Shown: positions 49,754 to 59,128, counted from the stretch's first letter. The stretch is 64,000 nucleotides of DNA from Phycisphaeraceae bacterium D3-23 (GCA_039555135.1 CP114179.1:1736001-1800000); one strand, 5' to 3'. The notes: generated from the sequence alone by a model not told the origin. Made by a program: numbers and translations.

Positions 49754-50249
49754 AAGAAACTCCTAAAAAAGGATGAGAAAAAAACGTGTCGATGTCGTGG
49801 GATAGGCCTGAAATCAGGCCCAAAATTGAAAGATAATGGCGTTTATCATCCCATGAACGTCGACGCTACACAACAATTTGTCTCCCAAGCGACCGCAATC
49901 CTTGGCCGTCGGGATGTTCCGTCTTCACTGCGGGAGTGGGTGGTATCCTTACCGGCCCGCAGGTCACGCACCGTTGCCTAACCTCCCATAAGCTAACCGA
50001 GTTACTCGCGAGACTCAAGCATTTTTTGAGAGTCCGCCGCGAAAAACTAGGCGGATCCCGTAGAAAACCGCCCTGAGAACGCGCCAGCGAGGTTCCAAAT
50101 GCAAGATTTTTTTTGATCCGCTCGCAATAAATCACAGGTTCCCAACAAGATGAACACGTTTCAGTATGATGCCGCCCCGCCCCAGCACGGCCGGCAAACC
50201 CGCTGGATCGCCTGATCTCTCCCCGTTTTTGCCTGTATCAAAGCCCGCC
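49754..50249. promoter_or_regulatory. 496-bp divergent intergenic region, AT-rich, with hairpins
   Basis: Between the prepilin gene and wecC, markedly more AT-rich than its surroundings. Contains GGCCTGAAATCAGGCC (49805-49820, perfect 7-bp arms), 52 nt before the prepilin start, and CTCAA...TTGAG (50014-50030) with a T-rich loop. No ORF with a recognisable product. A long 5' leader or regulatory RNA is possible, but no known class was recognised. Confidence 0.5.
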
Positions 50250-51464
50250 ATGCCCGATTCCCACGAACACACGCTCTGCATCCTCGGAATGGGCTACATC
50301 GGGCTGCCTACCGCCACCATCCTCGCGACGCGGGGCTACCGCGTGGTGGGCGTCGATACCGACCCGGCCGTGGTCGAATCGCTCAACGCCGGGCGGACGC
50401 ACTTCATCGAGCCCGACCTCGACATCCTCGTGCAGGCGGCGGTCCAGACCGGCACGCTCACAGCCAGCGCGCAGCCCGTCGCCGCCGACATCTTTATCCT
50501 CTGCGTCCCGACGCCGGTGACCCAGGCGCGCGGGCCCGACCTGTCGTACATCGAGAACGCGACAGAGCAGATCGCTCCTTTCCTCAAGCCCGGCGACCTG
50601 GTCGTCCTCGAATCCACCAGCCCGCCGGGCACGACCGAGCAGATCGCCAGCCATGTCGAGCGACTCACCGGGCTCACCCGCGAGCAGGTCCACTTCGCGC
50701 ACGCGCCCGAGCGCGTGCTGCCCGGGCGCATCCTGCGCGAGGTCGTCGAGAACGACCGGATCATCGGCGGGATCAACGACGCATCGACCCGGGCGGCCGC
50801 GGACTTCTACAAGACCTTTGTCACGGGCGAGCTGCTGCTGTGCAGTAGCCGGATGGCGGAGATGGCGAAGCTGGTCGAGAACGCGTCGCGCGACGTACAG
50901 ATCGCGTTCGCCAACGAGCTGTCGATGGTCTGCGACACGCTCGACCTCAACGCACGCGAGCTCATCGACCTGGCCAACCGCCACCCGCGCGTCAACGTGC
51001 TCCAGCCCGGCTGCGGCGTGGGCGGGCACTGCATCGCGGTCGACCCGTGGTTCATCGTCCACCAGTGCCCGGGCCAGACCCCGCTGATCCAGGCCGCCCG
51101 CGCGGTTAACGACGCCAAGCCCCGGCACGTCGTCGAGCAGGTCACGCAGGCCGCCGCACGTTTCCGCGCGCCAAAGATCGCGCTGCTCGGGCTGACCTAC
51201 AAGCCGGACATCGACGACCTGCGTGAGTCGCCCGCGCTGTGGATCGCGCGCGAGCTTTCACGGCAGCAAGCCGGCGAACTCCTGATCGTGGAGCCGAACC
51301 TACGGGCCGTGGATGGGCTGTCGCTTTGCGACCTGGACAGCGCGGTCGCACAGGCGGATATCGTGGTGTTCCTCGTCGCGCATCGGCCGTTCAAGGCGGT
51401 CGCGCCGCAGGTGCTCGCGTCGAAGGTGGTGGTGGACACCTGCGGCGTCACGCATCGGAGTTAG
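50250..51464 (+). CDS. wecC: UDP-N-acetyl-D-mannosamine dehydrogenase
   Basis: 404 aa from MPDSHEHTLCILGMGYIGLP at 50250. GMGYIGLPTA Rossmann loop; ESTSPPGTTEQIA; AHAPERVLPGRI; catalytic Cys in GCGVGGHCIAVDPWF; ALLGLTYKPDIDDLRESPA. GVGGHCIAVDPWFIV with APERVLPG is the WecC branch rather than Ugd. It oxidises UDP-ManNAc to UDP-ManNAcA. The adjacent wecB makes its substrate, which supports the assignment. An ATG at 50166 would give a Pro-rich extension and is rejected. Confidence 0.93.
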   Translation: MPDSHEHTLCILGMGYIGLPTATILATRGYRVVGVDTDPAVVESLNAGRTHFIEPDLDILVQAAVQTGTLTASAQPVAADIFILCVPTPVTQARGPDLSYIENATEQIAPFLKPGDLVVLESTSPPGTTEQIASHVERLTGLTREQVHFAHAPERVLPGRILREVVENDRIIGGINDASTRAAADFYKTFVTGELLLCSSRMAEMAKLVENASRDVQIAFANELSMVCDTLDLNARELIDLANRHPRVNVLQPGCGVGGHCIAVDPWFIVHQCPGQTPLIQAARAVNDAKPRHVVEQVTQAAARFRAPKIALLGLTYKPDIDDLRESPALWIARELSRQQAGELLIVEPNLRAVDGLSLCDLDSAVAQADIVVFLVAHRPFKAVAPQVLASKVVVDTCGVTHRS

Positions 51465-51481
51465 TGCGATCGCGCGTTCAA

Positions 51482-51543
51482 AATAGCCGCACCGCTACGC
51501 GGTGCCGGTCCCAAACCCCGGCGTTGCGTCGCAACGCGGCTAT
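51482..51543. repeat. Inverted-repeat family E copy 2
   Basis: AATAGCCGCACCGCTACGCG, then GCCGG, with an inverted right half CCCGGCGTTGCG then CGCGGCTAT. Sits in the 96-nt gap between wecC and wecB. Confidence 0.8.
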
Positions 51544-51560
51544 CGAGCCACGGAGTCACC

Positions 51561-52703
51561 ATGCCCAAACAAGTCGCCATCTTCATGGGCACCCGGCCCG
51601 AGGCGATCAAGCTCGCGCCGGTCGTCCGGGCGCTGCAAGCCGAACCCGCGCTGACGCCGATCCTCGTCTCCACGGGCCAGCACAAGGAGATGCTCGCGCA
51701 GGTCGCCGAGCTGTTTGATGTCCACGCCGACGTCACGCTCGACGCGATGCGCCCGGGCCAATCCCTCACCGCGCTGCACGCCCGGCTGCTCACGCAGCTC
51801 GACGACGTGCTCGACCAGCTCAAGCCCGACTACGCGCTCGTGCAGGGCGACACGACCACCGTCCTCGCCGCGGCGCAGTGCTGCTTCTACCGGCGTGTCC
51901 CGGTCGGCCACGTCGAGGCCGGGCTACGCACAGGCGACCTCAGCGCCCCGTTCCCCGAGGAGGCGAACCGTCGGCAGGCGTCGGTGCTGTGCGACCTGCA
52001 CTTCGCGCCGACCGCCCAGGCCCGTGACAACCTCCTGGCCGAGGGCGTCGATCGCGACACGGTCTACGTCACCGGCAACACCGTGATCGACGCGCTGCAC
52101 CTGGAGGTCGAGCGCCAGCGCGACCCGGCCATCGCGCAGCAGACCGCGCAGGCCCTCGCCGACGACCTGGGCGCGGGCTGGGACGACCGGCCCTACGTCC
52201 TGGTCACGGGCCATCGGCGTGAGAACTTCGGCGATGGGCTCCGCCAGATCTGCGCCGCGCTGCGCGAGCTGGCGCAGCGCTTCCCCGATCGGCGGTTCAT
52301 CTACCCGGTCCACCTGAACCCCAACGTCGCCGGCCCCGTGCATGAGCTGCTCGCCGGGGTCGAGAATCTGGTCCTGACGGGCCCAAAGGACTACCGGCTA
52401 TTCGTCGCGCTGTTGCGCGGCTGCGAGCTGGTGCTGACCGACTCGGGCGGCGTTCAGGAAGAGGCACCGTCACTGGGCAAGCCCGTGCTGGTGATGCGCG
52501 AGACCACCGAGCGGCCCGAGGGCGTCGCGGCCGGGGCCGTCGCGCTGGTCGGGGCCGACCAGGTGCGGATCGTTTCGGGCGTAGCACGTCTATTAGAAGA
52601 CCCCGCCGCCCGCGCCGCCATGTCCAACGCCCAAAATCCCTACGGCGACGGCCAGGCCGCCCCACGCATCGCCGACGCCATCCGCAGCCGGTTGCAAACA
52701 TAG
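51561..52703 (+). CDS. wecB: UDP-N-acetylglucosamine 2-epimerase (non-hydrolysing)
   Basis: 380 aa. FMGTRPEAIKLAPVV at the N-terminus, VQGDTTTVLA, HVEAGLRTGD, EEANRR, VTGNTVIDAL, VTGHRRENFG and LTDSGGVQEEAPSLGKPVLV are the complete WecB/MnaA motif set. Converts UDP-GlcNAc to UDP-ManNAc, which WecC just upstream oxidises. The gene pair implies ManNAcA (or a derivative) in the polymer. Confidence 0.95.
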   Translation: MPKQVAIFMGTRPEAIKLAPVVRALQAEPALTPILVSTGQHKEMLAQVAELFDVHADVTLDAMRPGQSLTALHARLLTQLDDVLDQLKPDYALVQGDTTTVLAAAQCCFYRRVPVGHVEAGLRTGDLSAPFPEEANRRQASVLCDLHFAPTAQARDNLLAEGVDRDTVYVTGNTVIDALHLEVERQRDPAIAQQTAQALADDLGAGWDDRPYVLVTGHRRENFGDGLRQICAALRELAQRFPDRRFIYPVHLNPNVAGPVHELLAGVENLVLTGPKDYRLFVALLRGCELVLTDSGGVQEEAPSLGKPVLVMRETTERPEGVAAGAVALVGADQVRIVSGVARLLEDPAARAAMSNAQNPYGDGQAAPRIADAIRSRLQT

Positions 52704-52823
52704 CCCGCCACCCGCGCCTTATCGGCCGGGCGATCGCTACACTCCCGGGTTACGTCGGCCCCGCGATATGCCGATTCGATCCATACGACCCGACTCCACG
52801 GCTACGCCTTCGAGACCCTCCCC

Positions 52824-54137
52824 ATGAACTCCAGTGATATCCAAAACCGCTCGGCCACCGTCGGGATTCTCGGGCTCGGCTACGTCGGGCTACCGCTCAT
52901 GCGCGCGTTCTGGGACGCCGGCTTCCCCGTGCTCGGCTTCGACGTCGACCCCAAAAAAATCGACATGCTCGAAAAGGGCGAGAGCTACCTCAAGCACCTG
53001 GGCGAGACCCTCGTCAGCGACATGGCCGCGGGCCCCAAGGAACGCTTCGCCGTCACGTCCGACCCGGCCGACCTCGGTAAGGCGGACGCGCTCATCATCT
53101 GCGTCCCCACCCCGCTGGGCAAGCACCTGGACCCGGACCTGAGCTACGTCGAATCGACCGCCCAGATGATCGCCAAGACGCTTCGGCCCGGGCAGCTCGT
53201 CTCGCTCGAATCGACGACCTACCCCGGCACGACGCGCGAGGTCATCCTCCCCCACCTCGAAGCCACCGGGCTCAAGCTGGGCAGCGACTTCTTCGTCGCC
53301 TACTCGCCCGAGCGCGAAGACCCGGGCCGAAAGAGTCACAACACCCAGACGATCCCCAAGCTGGTGGGCGGGCTCGATGACGCATCGGGCGACCTCGCGC
53401 TCGAGCTCTACGACTGCGCGATCGCCGAGGTGATCCGGGTGAGCAGCGCGGAGGTCGCCGAGTCCGCCAAGCTGCTGGAGAACATCTACCGGGCGGTGAA
53501 CATCGCGATGGTCAACGAGATGAAGACGATCTTGACGCCGATGGACATCGACGTGTGGGAGGTCATCGACGCGGCCGCGACCAAGCCCTTCGGTTTCCAG
53601 GCGTTTTACCCCGGCCCGGGGCTGGGCGGGCACTGCATCCCCATCGACCCGTTCTACCTGACGTGGAAAGCCAAGGAGGTCGGCCAGACCACGCGGTTCA
53701 TCGAGCTCGCGGGCCAGGTCAACCACCAGATGCCGGGCTACGTCATCGATCGCACCGCGCTGGCGCTCAACGCGCGGGGCAAGGCGGTCAAGGACGCGAA
53801 GGTGCTCGTGCTCGGGCTGGCGTACAAGCCGGACGTCGACGATGTGCGCGAGAGCCCGAGCTTCGAGCTGATCGAACGCCTCGACGAGCTTGGCGCGAAG
53901 GTGGACTACAACGACCCGCACGTCGCGGAGACACACCGGATGCGCAAGCACGACCTGAAGATGTCGAGCGTGCCGCTGAGCGAATCGATGCTGGCGGGGT
54001 ACGACTGCGTGCTGATTGCGACGGACCACACGGCGTACGACTGGCAGATGATCGCCGACCACGCGAAGCTGTTGGTCGATACCCGCGGCGCGACGCGGCA
54101 GGTGACGGGCGACCGCGGGCATATTGTCATGGCCTAA
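52824..54137 (+). CDS. wbpA: UDP-N-acetylglucosamine 6-dehydrogenase-like (WbpA family) nucleotide-sugar dehydrogenase
   Basis: 437 aa. GLGYVGLPLMRAF Rossmann loop; ESTTYPGTTREVI; AYSPEREDPG; catalytic Cys in GPGLGGHCIPIDPFYLTWKA; LGLAYKPDVDDVRESP. The combination AYSPEREDPG with GLGGHCIPIDPFYLTWKA is characteristic of the WbpA/WbpO/TviB-like branch that makes UDP-N-acetylhexosaminuronic acids. Together with WecBC it would provide a second acidic sugar. Substrate preference should be regarded as likely, not proven. Confidence 0.88.
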   Translation: MNSSDIQNRSATVGILGLGYVGLPLMRAFWDAGFPVLGFDVDPKKIDMLEKGESYLKHLGETLVSDMAAGPKERFAVTSDPADLGKADALIICVPTPLGKHLDPDLSYVESTAQMIAKTLRPGQLVSLESTTYPGTTREVILPHLEATGLKLGSDFFVAYSPEREDPGRKSHNTQTIPKLVGGLDDASGDLALELYDCAIAEVIRVSSAEVAESAKLLENIYRAVNIAMVNEMKTILTPMDIDVWEVIDAAATKPFGFQAFYPGPGLGGHCIPIDPFYLTWKAKEVGQTTRFIELAGQVNHQMPGYVIDRTALALNARGKAVKDAKVLVLGLAYKPDVDDVRESPSFELIERLDELGAKVDYNDPHVAETHRMRKHDLKMSSVPLSESMLAGYDCVLIATDHTAYDWQMIADHAKLLVDTRGATRQVTGDRGHIVMA

Positions 54138-54256
54138 CCCCGCCACCCCCTCCAGCTTGACACGCCGTGTTGCAATCGTGTGATTTCGTGCGCGAAACGC
54201 GCTGGTTTTCAACTGTTCTACGCTAAACTATGCGGCTCGCCACAGGAACCCGTCCG

Positions 54257-55306
54257 ATGTCCCCCAACGACAAACGCGCACTCATCACCGGCATCACCGG
54301 CCAGGACGGCTCGTACCTCGCCGAGCTTTTGCTCGCCAAGGGCTACGACGTCCACGGCATCGTCCGGCGGTCCTCGACCTTCGGCACCGAACGCATCGAC
54401 CACGTCTACGCCGACCCCCACGACATCGGCGCACGCCTGCACCTGCACTACGGCGACCTGACCGACGGCAACGGGCTGTCGCGCCTGATGCGCGAGGTCC
54501 AGCCCACCGAGGTCTACAACCTCGGCGCACAGTCCCACGTCAAGGTCAGCTTCGAGCAGCCCGTCTACACCGCCGACGCGACGGGCGTGGGCACGCTCAA
54601 ACTCCTCGAAGCCGTGCGCGACACGCAGGACCGCACCGGCGAACAGATCCGTTATTACCAGGCGTCATCGTCCGAGATGTACGGCAAGGTCCACGAGGTC
54701 CCGCAGACCGAAACCACGCCCTTCCACCCGCGCTCGCCCTACGGCGTCGCCAAGGTCTATGGCCACTGGATCACCGTCAACTACCGCGAGTCCTACGACC
54801 TGCACGCCTCGTGTGGCATCCTCTTCAACCACGAATCCCCCCGCCGCGGCGAGACCTTTGTCACCCGCAAGATCACCCGCGCGGTCGGGCGGATCAAGCA
54901 TGGGCTCCAGGACAAGCTTTACCTCGGCAACCTTGATGCCCAGCGCGACTGGGGCTTTGCCGGCGACTACGTCGACGCGATGTGGCGCATGCTCCAGCAG
55001 GACCAGGGCGATGACTACGTCGTCGCGACGGGCACCATGATCCCCGTCCGCGCGTTCTGCGAGCTGTCGTTCGGCGCGGTGGATATGGACTACAACGATT
55101 TTGTCGAGATCGACCCGCGCTACTACCGGCCGGCCGAGGTCGACGAGCTGCTGGGCGACCCGACGAAGGCGAAGCAGAAGCTCGGCTGGGAGCCGACGGT
55201 CACGGTCGAAGAGCTTGCACAGATGATGGTCTCGCACGATATGGAACTCGCGGCGCAGGAACGGACCCTGATCGACGCGGGCCACAAAGTCGCGGGGCGG
55301 GGCTAA
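54257..55306 (+). CDS. gmd: GDP-mannose 4,6-dehydratase
   Basis: 349 aa from [20 protein letters not shown] at 54257 (AGGA upstream). [15 protein letters not shown] and [13 protein letters not shown] are the NADP-binding hallmarks of GMD; catalytic SSSEMYGK (Ser/Glu) and [12 protein letters not shown] (Tyr-xxx-Lys); [17 protein letters not shown]. Makes GDP-4-keto-6-deoxymannose from GDP-mannose (ManC, 2.9-4.0 kb). Fcl follows 3 nt downstream. Confidence 0.96.
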   Translation: MSPNDKRALITGITGQDGSYLAELLLAKGYDVHGIVRRSSTFGTERIDHVYADPHDIGARLHLHYGDLTDGNGLSRLMREVQPTEVYNLGAQSHVKVSFEQPVYTADATGVGTLKLLEAVRDTQDRTGEQIRYYQASSSEMYGKVHEVPQTETTPFHPRSPYGVAKVYGHWITVNYRESYDLHASCGILFNHESPRRGETFVTRKITRAVGRIKHGLQDKLYLGNLDAQRDWGFAGDYVDAMWRMLQQDQGDDYVVATGTMIPVRAFCELSFGAVDMDYNDFVEIDPRYYRPAEVDELLGDPTKAKQKLGWEPTVTVEELAQMMVSHDMELAAQERTLIDAGHKVAGRG

Positions 55307-55309
55307 ACG

Positions 55310-56275
55310 ATGCTGGACTGGAAGGGGAAACGCATCTGCCTCACCGGCGGGGCCGGCTTTCTAGGCCGGTTTGTGATCGATGCGCTGGGCAGGCGCGGCG
55401 TCGAGGTCGACCGCATCTTCGTGCCGCGGCGTAAGGACTACGACCTGACGCGCGAAGCGGATGTCATCCGCATGTACGACGATGCCCGGCCCGACGTCGT
55501 GATCCACCTCGCGGCGGAGGTCGGCGGGATCGGCGCCAACCGCGACCACCCCGGGCGGTTCTTCTTCGCCAACGCCGCGATGGGGCTGCACCTGATCGAG
55601 CACGGCCGGCAACGCGGCATCGAGAAGTTCCTGCAGACCGGCACGGTCTGCGCCTACCCCAAGCACGCCCCGGTCCCCTTCCGCGAAGACACGCTCTGGG
55701 ACAGCTACCCCGAAGAAACCAACGCGCCCTACGGCGTTGCGAAGAAGGCGCTCTTCGTCATGCTCGACGGCTACTACCGCGAGTTCGGGATGAAGAGCAG
55801 CGTCGTCGTGCCCGTCAACCTGTACGGCCCGCACGACAACTTCGACCTCGAAACCAGCCACGTCATCCCCGGGCTGATCCGCAAGTGCATCGAGGCCCGG
55901 GCCAAGGGCGCGGACCATATCCAGTGCTGGGGCACCGGCCTGGCGTCGCGCGAGTTCTTGTACGTCGAAGACGCGGCCGAGGCCATCGTCCGGGCCACCG
56001 AAACGATGGACGAGCCCATCCCGATCAACCTGGGCACGGGCCAGGAGATCTCGATCAAGCACCTGGTCGAGACGATCGCCCGGCTGTCGAAGTTTGAGGG
56101 CGAAATCCGCTGGGACTCGGACAAGCCCGACGGCCAGCCGCGGCGCTGCCTCGATACGTCCCGCGCGAAGAAGCTCCTGGGCTGGGAGGCGCAGGTCGGC
56201 CTGGAAGAAGGGCTCAAGCGCACCATCGCGTGGTTCGAGCAGCAGGACGAGGTCCGCGAAATCGTGTACGGATAA
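55310..56275 (+). CDS. fcl: GDP-L-fucose synthase (GDP-4-keto-6-deoxymannose epimerase/reductase)
   Basis: 321 aa. LTGGAGFLGRFV; catalytic GTVCAYPK, APYGVAKKAL (Tyr-xxx-Lys); PVNLYGPHDNFD; SHVIPGLIRKC; GTGLASREFLYVEDAAEAI. A complete Fcl/WcaG pattern. Converts the Gmd product to GDP-L-fucose. Immediately downstream of gmd, so both are certainly co-transcribed. The family D palindrome and another short palindrome lie just after the stop. Confidence 0.95.
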   Translation: MLDWKGKRICLTGGAGFLGRFVIDALGRRGVEVDRIFVPRRKDYDLTREADVIRMYDDARPDVVIHLAAEVGGIGANRDHPGRFFFANAAMGLHLIEHGRQRGIEKFLQTGTVCAYPKHAPVPFREDTLWDSYPEETNAPYGVAKKALFVMLDGYYREFGMKSSVVVPVNLYGPHDNFDLETSHVIPGLIRKCIEARAKGADHIQCWGTGLASREFLYVEDAAEAIVRATETMDEPIPINLGTGQEISIKHLVETIARLSKFEGEIRWDSDKPDGQPRRCLDTSRAKKLLGWEAQVGLEEGLKRTIAWFEQQDEVREIVYG

Positions 56276-56286
56276 TCAACCGTGGT

Positions 56287-56305
56287 GCAGACATTCCTGT
56301 CTGCC
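56287..56305. repeat. Palindrome, family D copy 2
   Basis: GCAGACATTCCTGTCTGC followed by C, the inverse orientation of the copy at 30532-30551. Just after fcl. Confidence 0.75.
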
Positions 56306-56338
56306 ATCGAACCCCACAGACTCCATCTGCAGGACACA

Positions 56339-56359
56339 CCCACCCATGAAATGGGTGGG
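56339..56359. repeat. Palindrome CCCACCCAT/ATGGGTGGG
   Basis: Perfect 9-bp arms with a 3-nt loop (GAA) between fcl and the deacetylase gene. No T tract, so a terminator role is doubtful. Confidence 0.6.
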
Positions 56360-56379
56360 CTTCGTACGATACCCGGCGC

Positions 56380-57243
56380 ATGCCCGACGACCGCCCCACC
56401 CACGCGATGACGTTTGATATCGAGGACTGGTTCCACCTCGTGGGCACGCGCATCCTCGACGAGCCCGACCGATGGGATGGGCTCGAATCGGTCACGGTCC
56501 AGCACACCGAGTGGGTCCTCGAAACCCTGGCGCACCACGACACGCGCGCGACGTTCTTCGTGCTCGGCTGGATCGCGGACAAGTACCCCGCACTGGTCAA
56601 GACGATCGCCGAGCAGGGCCACGAGCTCGCGACCCACTCGTACTGGCACCGCGCGGTGTACACGATGTCCCCCGAGGACTTCCGCGACGACCTCAAGCGC
56701 TCGGTCGATGCCGTCGGTAGTGCGGCGGGTGGCGGCGCGATCGTCCGCGGCTTCCGCGCCCCGGCGTTTTCGATCAAGCCCGGCTGCGAGTGGGCGTTCG
56801 ATCATCTCCGTGACGCGGGGCTCACCTACGACGCAAGCCTGTTCCCCGCACCCCGCGCACACGGCGGGTACGCCTGCCCGCCCGGGCCGCACGACATCAC
56901 GACGCCCAGCGGCCAGACGCTGCGCGAGCTGCCGATGAGCACGATGTCGGTGCTGGGCAAGGCGCTCGCGTTCAGCGGCGGCGGGTTTTTGCGCGTCCTG
57001 CCTTGGGCGATGATCCGGCGCGGGATGGCGCAGTGCGAGGCGCGCGGCGTGCCGGCGGTGGTATACCTCCACCCCTGGGACTTCGCGGTCGATTGTCCCG
57101 TGCCCGAGATGAGCCGGTGGCACCGATTCAAGTGCTACCACGGCCGATCCGGCGCGTCGGGCAAGCTCGAACGCCTGCTCACGGGCTGGCGGTGGGATAC
57201 GTGCGCCAAAGTGCTAGAGCTGCCGGGGAACGGACCCGCGTAA
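56380..57243 (+). CDS. NodB-family polysaccharide deacetylase (DUF3473/XrtA-associated type)
   Basis: 287 aa. MTFDIEDWFH (Asp catalytic base and metal Asp) near residue 10, HELATHSYWHRAVY (metal-binding H-x-x-x-x-H) and FRAPAFSIKPGCEWAFD; the C-terminal YLHPWDFAVDCPVP part is DUF3473. This is the subgroup often named 'XrtA system polysaccharide deacetylase'. It removes an acetyl from an N-acetylhexosamine of the polymer. No exosortase is in the window, so the associated PEP-CTERM machinery, if any, is elsewhere. Confidence 0.9.
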   Translation: MPDDRPTHAMTFDIEDWFHLVGTRILDEPDRWDGLESVTVQHTEWVLETLAHHDTRATFFVLGWIADKYPALVKTIAEQGHELATHSYWHRAVYTMSPEDFRDDLKRSVDAVGSAAGGGAIVRGFRAPAFSIKPGCEWAFDHLRDAGLTYDASLFPAPRAHGGYACPPGPHDITTPSGQTLRELPMSTMSVLGKALAFSGGGFLRVLPWAMIRRGMAQCEARGVPAVVYLHPWDFAVDCPVPEMSRWHRFKCYHGRSGASGKLERLLTGWRWDTCAKVLELPGNGPA

Positions 57244-57294
57244 GCCGGCTGCTACAATCTGCGTCTATCTCACTGCGGGGGTTGGAGGATTCAG

Positions 57295-58134
57295 ATGTCA
57301 AGATGTATCGCAATGGTTGTACTGGTCTGCCTCGCCGCACTGCCGACGCGCGCGCTGGTCAACGCCGAGCCGCCCGCCGACGACGACACACGCTTCGACG
57401 CGGTCGGCGCGTTCGGGCACACCGCCCGCCTCAACGAAGGCATGGGCAACCCTGCCCAGCACCAGTGGTACGGCTCGGCCGTGCTCATCGCGCCCGACGT
57501 CGTGCTCACCGCCAAGCACCTGCTGCCCCACGGCGAGGCCCGCCTGCCACGCCCGGGCGCGATGACCGTCCGCTTCCGCCGACACGAAGACGGCACGCTG
57601 GGCACCAACGACGACGGCGTCGACAGCTACCACCAGGCCACGATCGCTCGCTACATCCTCTGCCCCGACGCCGACCTCATGCTTTGCATCCTGCGCGACC
57701 CGGTCGAGCACATCACGCCCGTGTCGCTCGACCTCAGCGGCGAAGAGTTTGATGCGTCCAAGGTCATGCTCGCCGCCTGGGGCTCGACCTCAAATTGGGT
57801 TGGCCAGGGCGGACCACGCACCGAGCTCCGGGCCGGGCAGCACACCGCGACCGTGCGCGGCGCGTTCCTCCGGCTGGCGTCGTTCGACAACGAAAACCGG
57901 GAGAAGGCCAACGGCCAGCGGCAGGCCTACATCACCGACGAGAACACCGTGCCCAACAAGTTCGACTCGGGCGGCTCGATGTTCGTGGTCGATGACGAAG
58001 ACAACGTGCTGCTCGCCGGGATCATCGCGACGTACTCGGGCGGGACCTGGCTCGGGCGGTACGCCGAGGATGCTGCGTTCCCGCTGGGCGTCGCGGTCGA
58101 GGGGGCCGAGGCGCTGGAGGAAGCGCTCGACTAA
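57295..58134 (+). CDS. Secreted trypsin-like (S1) serine protease
   Basis: 279 aa. Signal peptide CIAMVVLVCLAALPTRALV. His region SAVLIAPDVVLTAKHLL; Asp region CPDADLMLCIL; Ser region NKFDSGGSMFVVDD in place of the usual GDSGGP. All three catalytic residues (His, Asp, Ser) appear present. Likely periplasmic or secreted; substrate unknown. Position between a deacetylase and a VanZ gene gives no functional clue. Confidence 0.83.
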   Translation: MSRCIAMVVLVCLAALPTRALVNAEPPADDDTRFDAVGAFGHTARLNEGMGNPAQHQWYGSAVLIAPDVVLTAKHLLPHGEARLPRPGAMTVRFRRHEDGTLGTNDDGVDSYHQATIARYILCPDADLMLCILRDPVEHITPVSLDLSGEEFDASKVMLAAWGSTSNWVGQGGPRTELRAGQHTATVRGAFLRLASFDNENREKANGQRQAYITDENTVPNKFDSGGSMFVVDDEDNVLLAGIIATYSGGTWLGRYAEDAAFPLGVAVEGAEALEEALD

Positions 58135-58219
58135 GCGCTAACACGCTCGTCCCGCCGGGCATCGCTCGCCGATATCATCCTGACCCGGCGATTCGGCCGG
58201 CCCACCCCGGCGGCGCACC

Positions 58220-59128
58220 ATGCCTGAACCCGACTCCGACCCCCCCGCCCCCAGCCGGCTGACGCTCCTCGCCCTGCGCGCGGGGCTTGTCGTGTACTGG
58301 GCCACACTCGCCGCGCTCACGCACTGGCCCTCGCTGTCGGCCGTCGAGTCGCCGATCCGCGCGGCCGACGACCCCTACCGACTCATGCAGCAAGACAAAC
58401 CCGCCCACCTGCTGGTCTTCGGCGGGCTCGCGGTGCTGCTCATCCTCGCCAAACCGTTTGGCAAACACCGCTCCCACATCGCCACCGCGCTGCTGGCGAC
58501 GGGGGTCGCGCTCGTCTATGCCGTGATTGATGAAGTCACGCAGGGCTTCTTCGCCGACCGCACCGTCTCGCACTCGGATGTGCTCGCCAACTTCATCGGC
58601 ATCACGGGCGTGCTGCTGCTCGCGCTGACGCCCGCGCGCGACCCGCGGCCAACGGCTTGGGTGGACTGGAAAGCCAGCGTTCGGGGGGTGTCTTACCTCG
58701 GCGCGTTCGCCCTCGGCGGCGCGCTCTTGGCGGCCACGCGGATGGTCGGCCGGGAGACCTACGCGATCCACGCGGTCGTGGCGGCCTGGATCACGCTCGC
58801 GCTGCTGCGGGGTACGCCGGTCGTGCCGCGCTCGCCACGCCTCAGGGCGCTGCTCGTCTGCGGCGCGGTCGCGGCGACGGTCGCGCTGGGCGAGATCGCC
58901 CAGGCGTTCTCGGGCATGATGTTCTCGCAGAGCGAAGTCCTCTACGGCGAGATCGGGCTGCTGGTCGCGATGCTGCTGTGGTCGGCCCGCCTGGCGTTCG
59001 TCGATCCGTTGGCGGAGGTACAACACAAGGCGACAACGGCCCAGCCCGACGCCGAAGCGACCGCCGGGGACGCAGTCGCGTTGGACCCCGAGCCCGACGC
59101 CGTCCCCGCCCCCTCGTCCCGCGCATGA
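58220..59128 (+). CDS. VanZ-like family membrane protein
   Basis: 302 aa. VanZ domain: LTHWP in the first loop, QQDKPAHLLVFGGLAVLLIL, YAVIDEVTQGFFADRTVSHSD, VLANFIGITGVLLL; about 7 hydrophobic helices. VanZ-like proteins are membrane proteins of uncertain biochemical role (VanZ itself gives low teicoplanin resistance). The second half seems to be a duplicated, degenerate VanZ unit (GEIAQAFSGMMFSQSEVLYG). Its stop overlaps the start of murJ by ATGA (59125-59128). Confidence 0.85.
   Translation: MPEPDSDPPAPSRLTLLALRAGLVVYWATLAALTHWPSLSAVESPIRAADDPYRLMQQDKPAHLLVFGGLAVLLILAKPFGKHRSHIATALLATGVALVYAVIDEVTQGFFADRTVSHSDVLANFIGITGVLLLALTPARDPRPTAWVDWKASVRGVSYLGAFALGGALLAATRMVGRETYAIHAVVAAWITLALLRGTPVVPRSPRLRALLVCGAVAATVALGEIAQAFSGMMFSQSEVLYGEIGLLVAMLLWSARLAFVDPLAEVQHKATTAQPDAEATAGDAVALDPEPDAVPAPSSRA

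Noticed and set aside
54157-54185. TTGACA box before gmd as a promoter
   Set aside because: TTGACA is present at 54157-54162, but no acceptable -10 box lies at the right distance. Not listed as a promoter.
58657-59124. N-terminal extension of murJ inside the VanZ gene
   Set aside because: The extra 156 residues are Arg/Gly-rich shadow of the VanZ gene. ATGA overlap at 59125-59128 gives the natural start.
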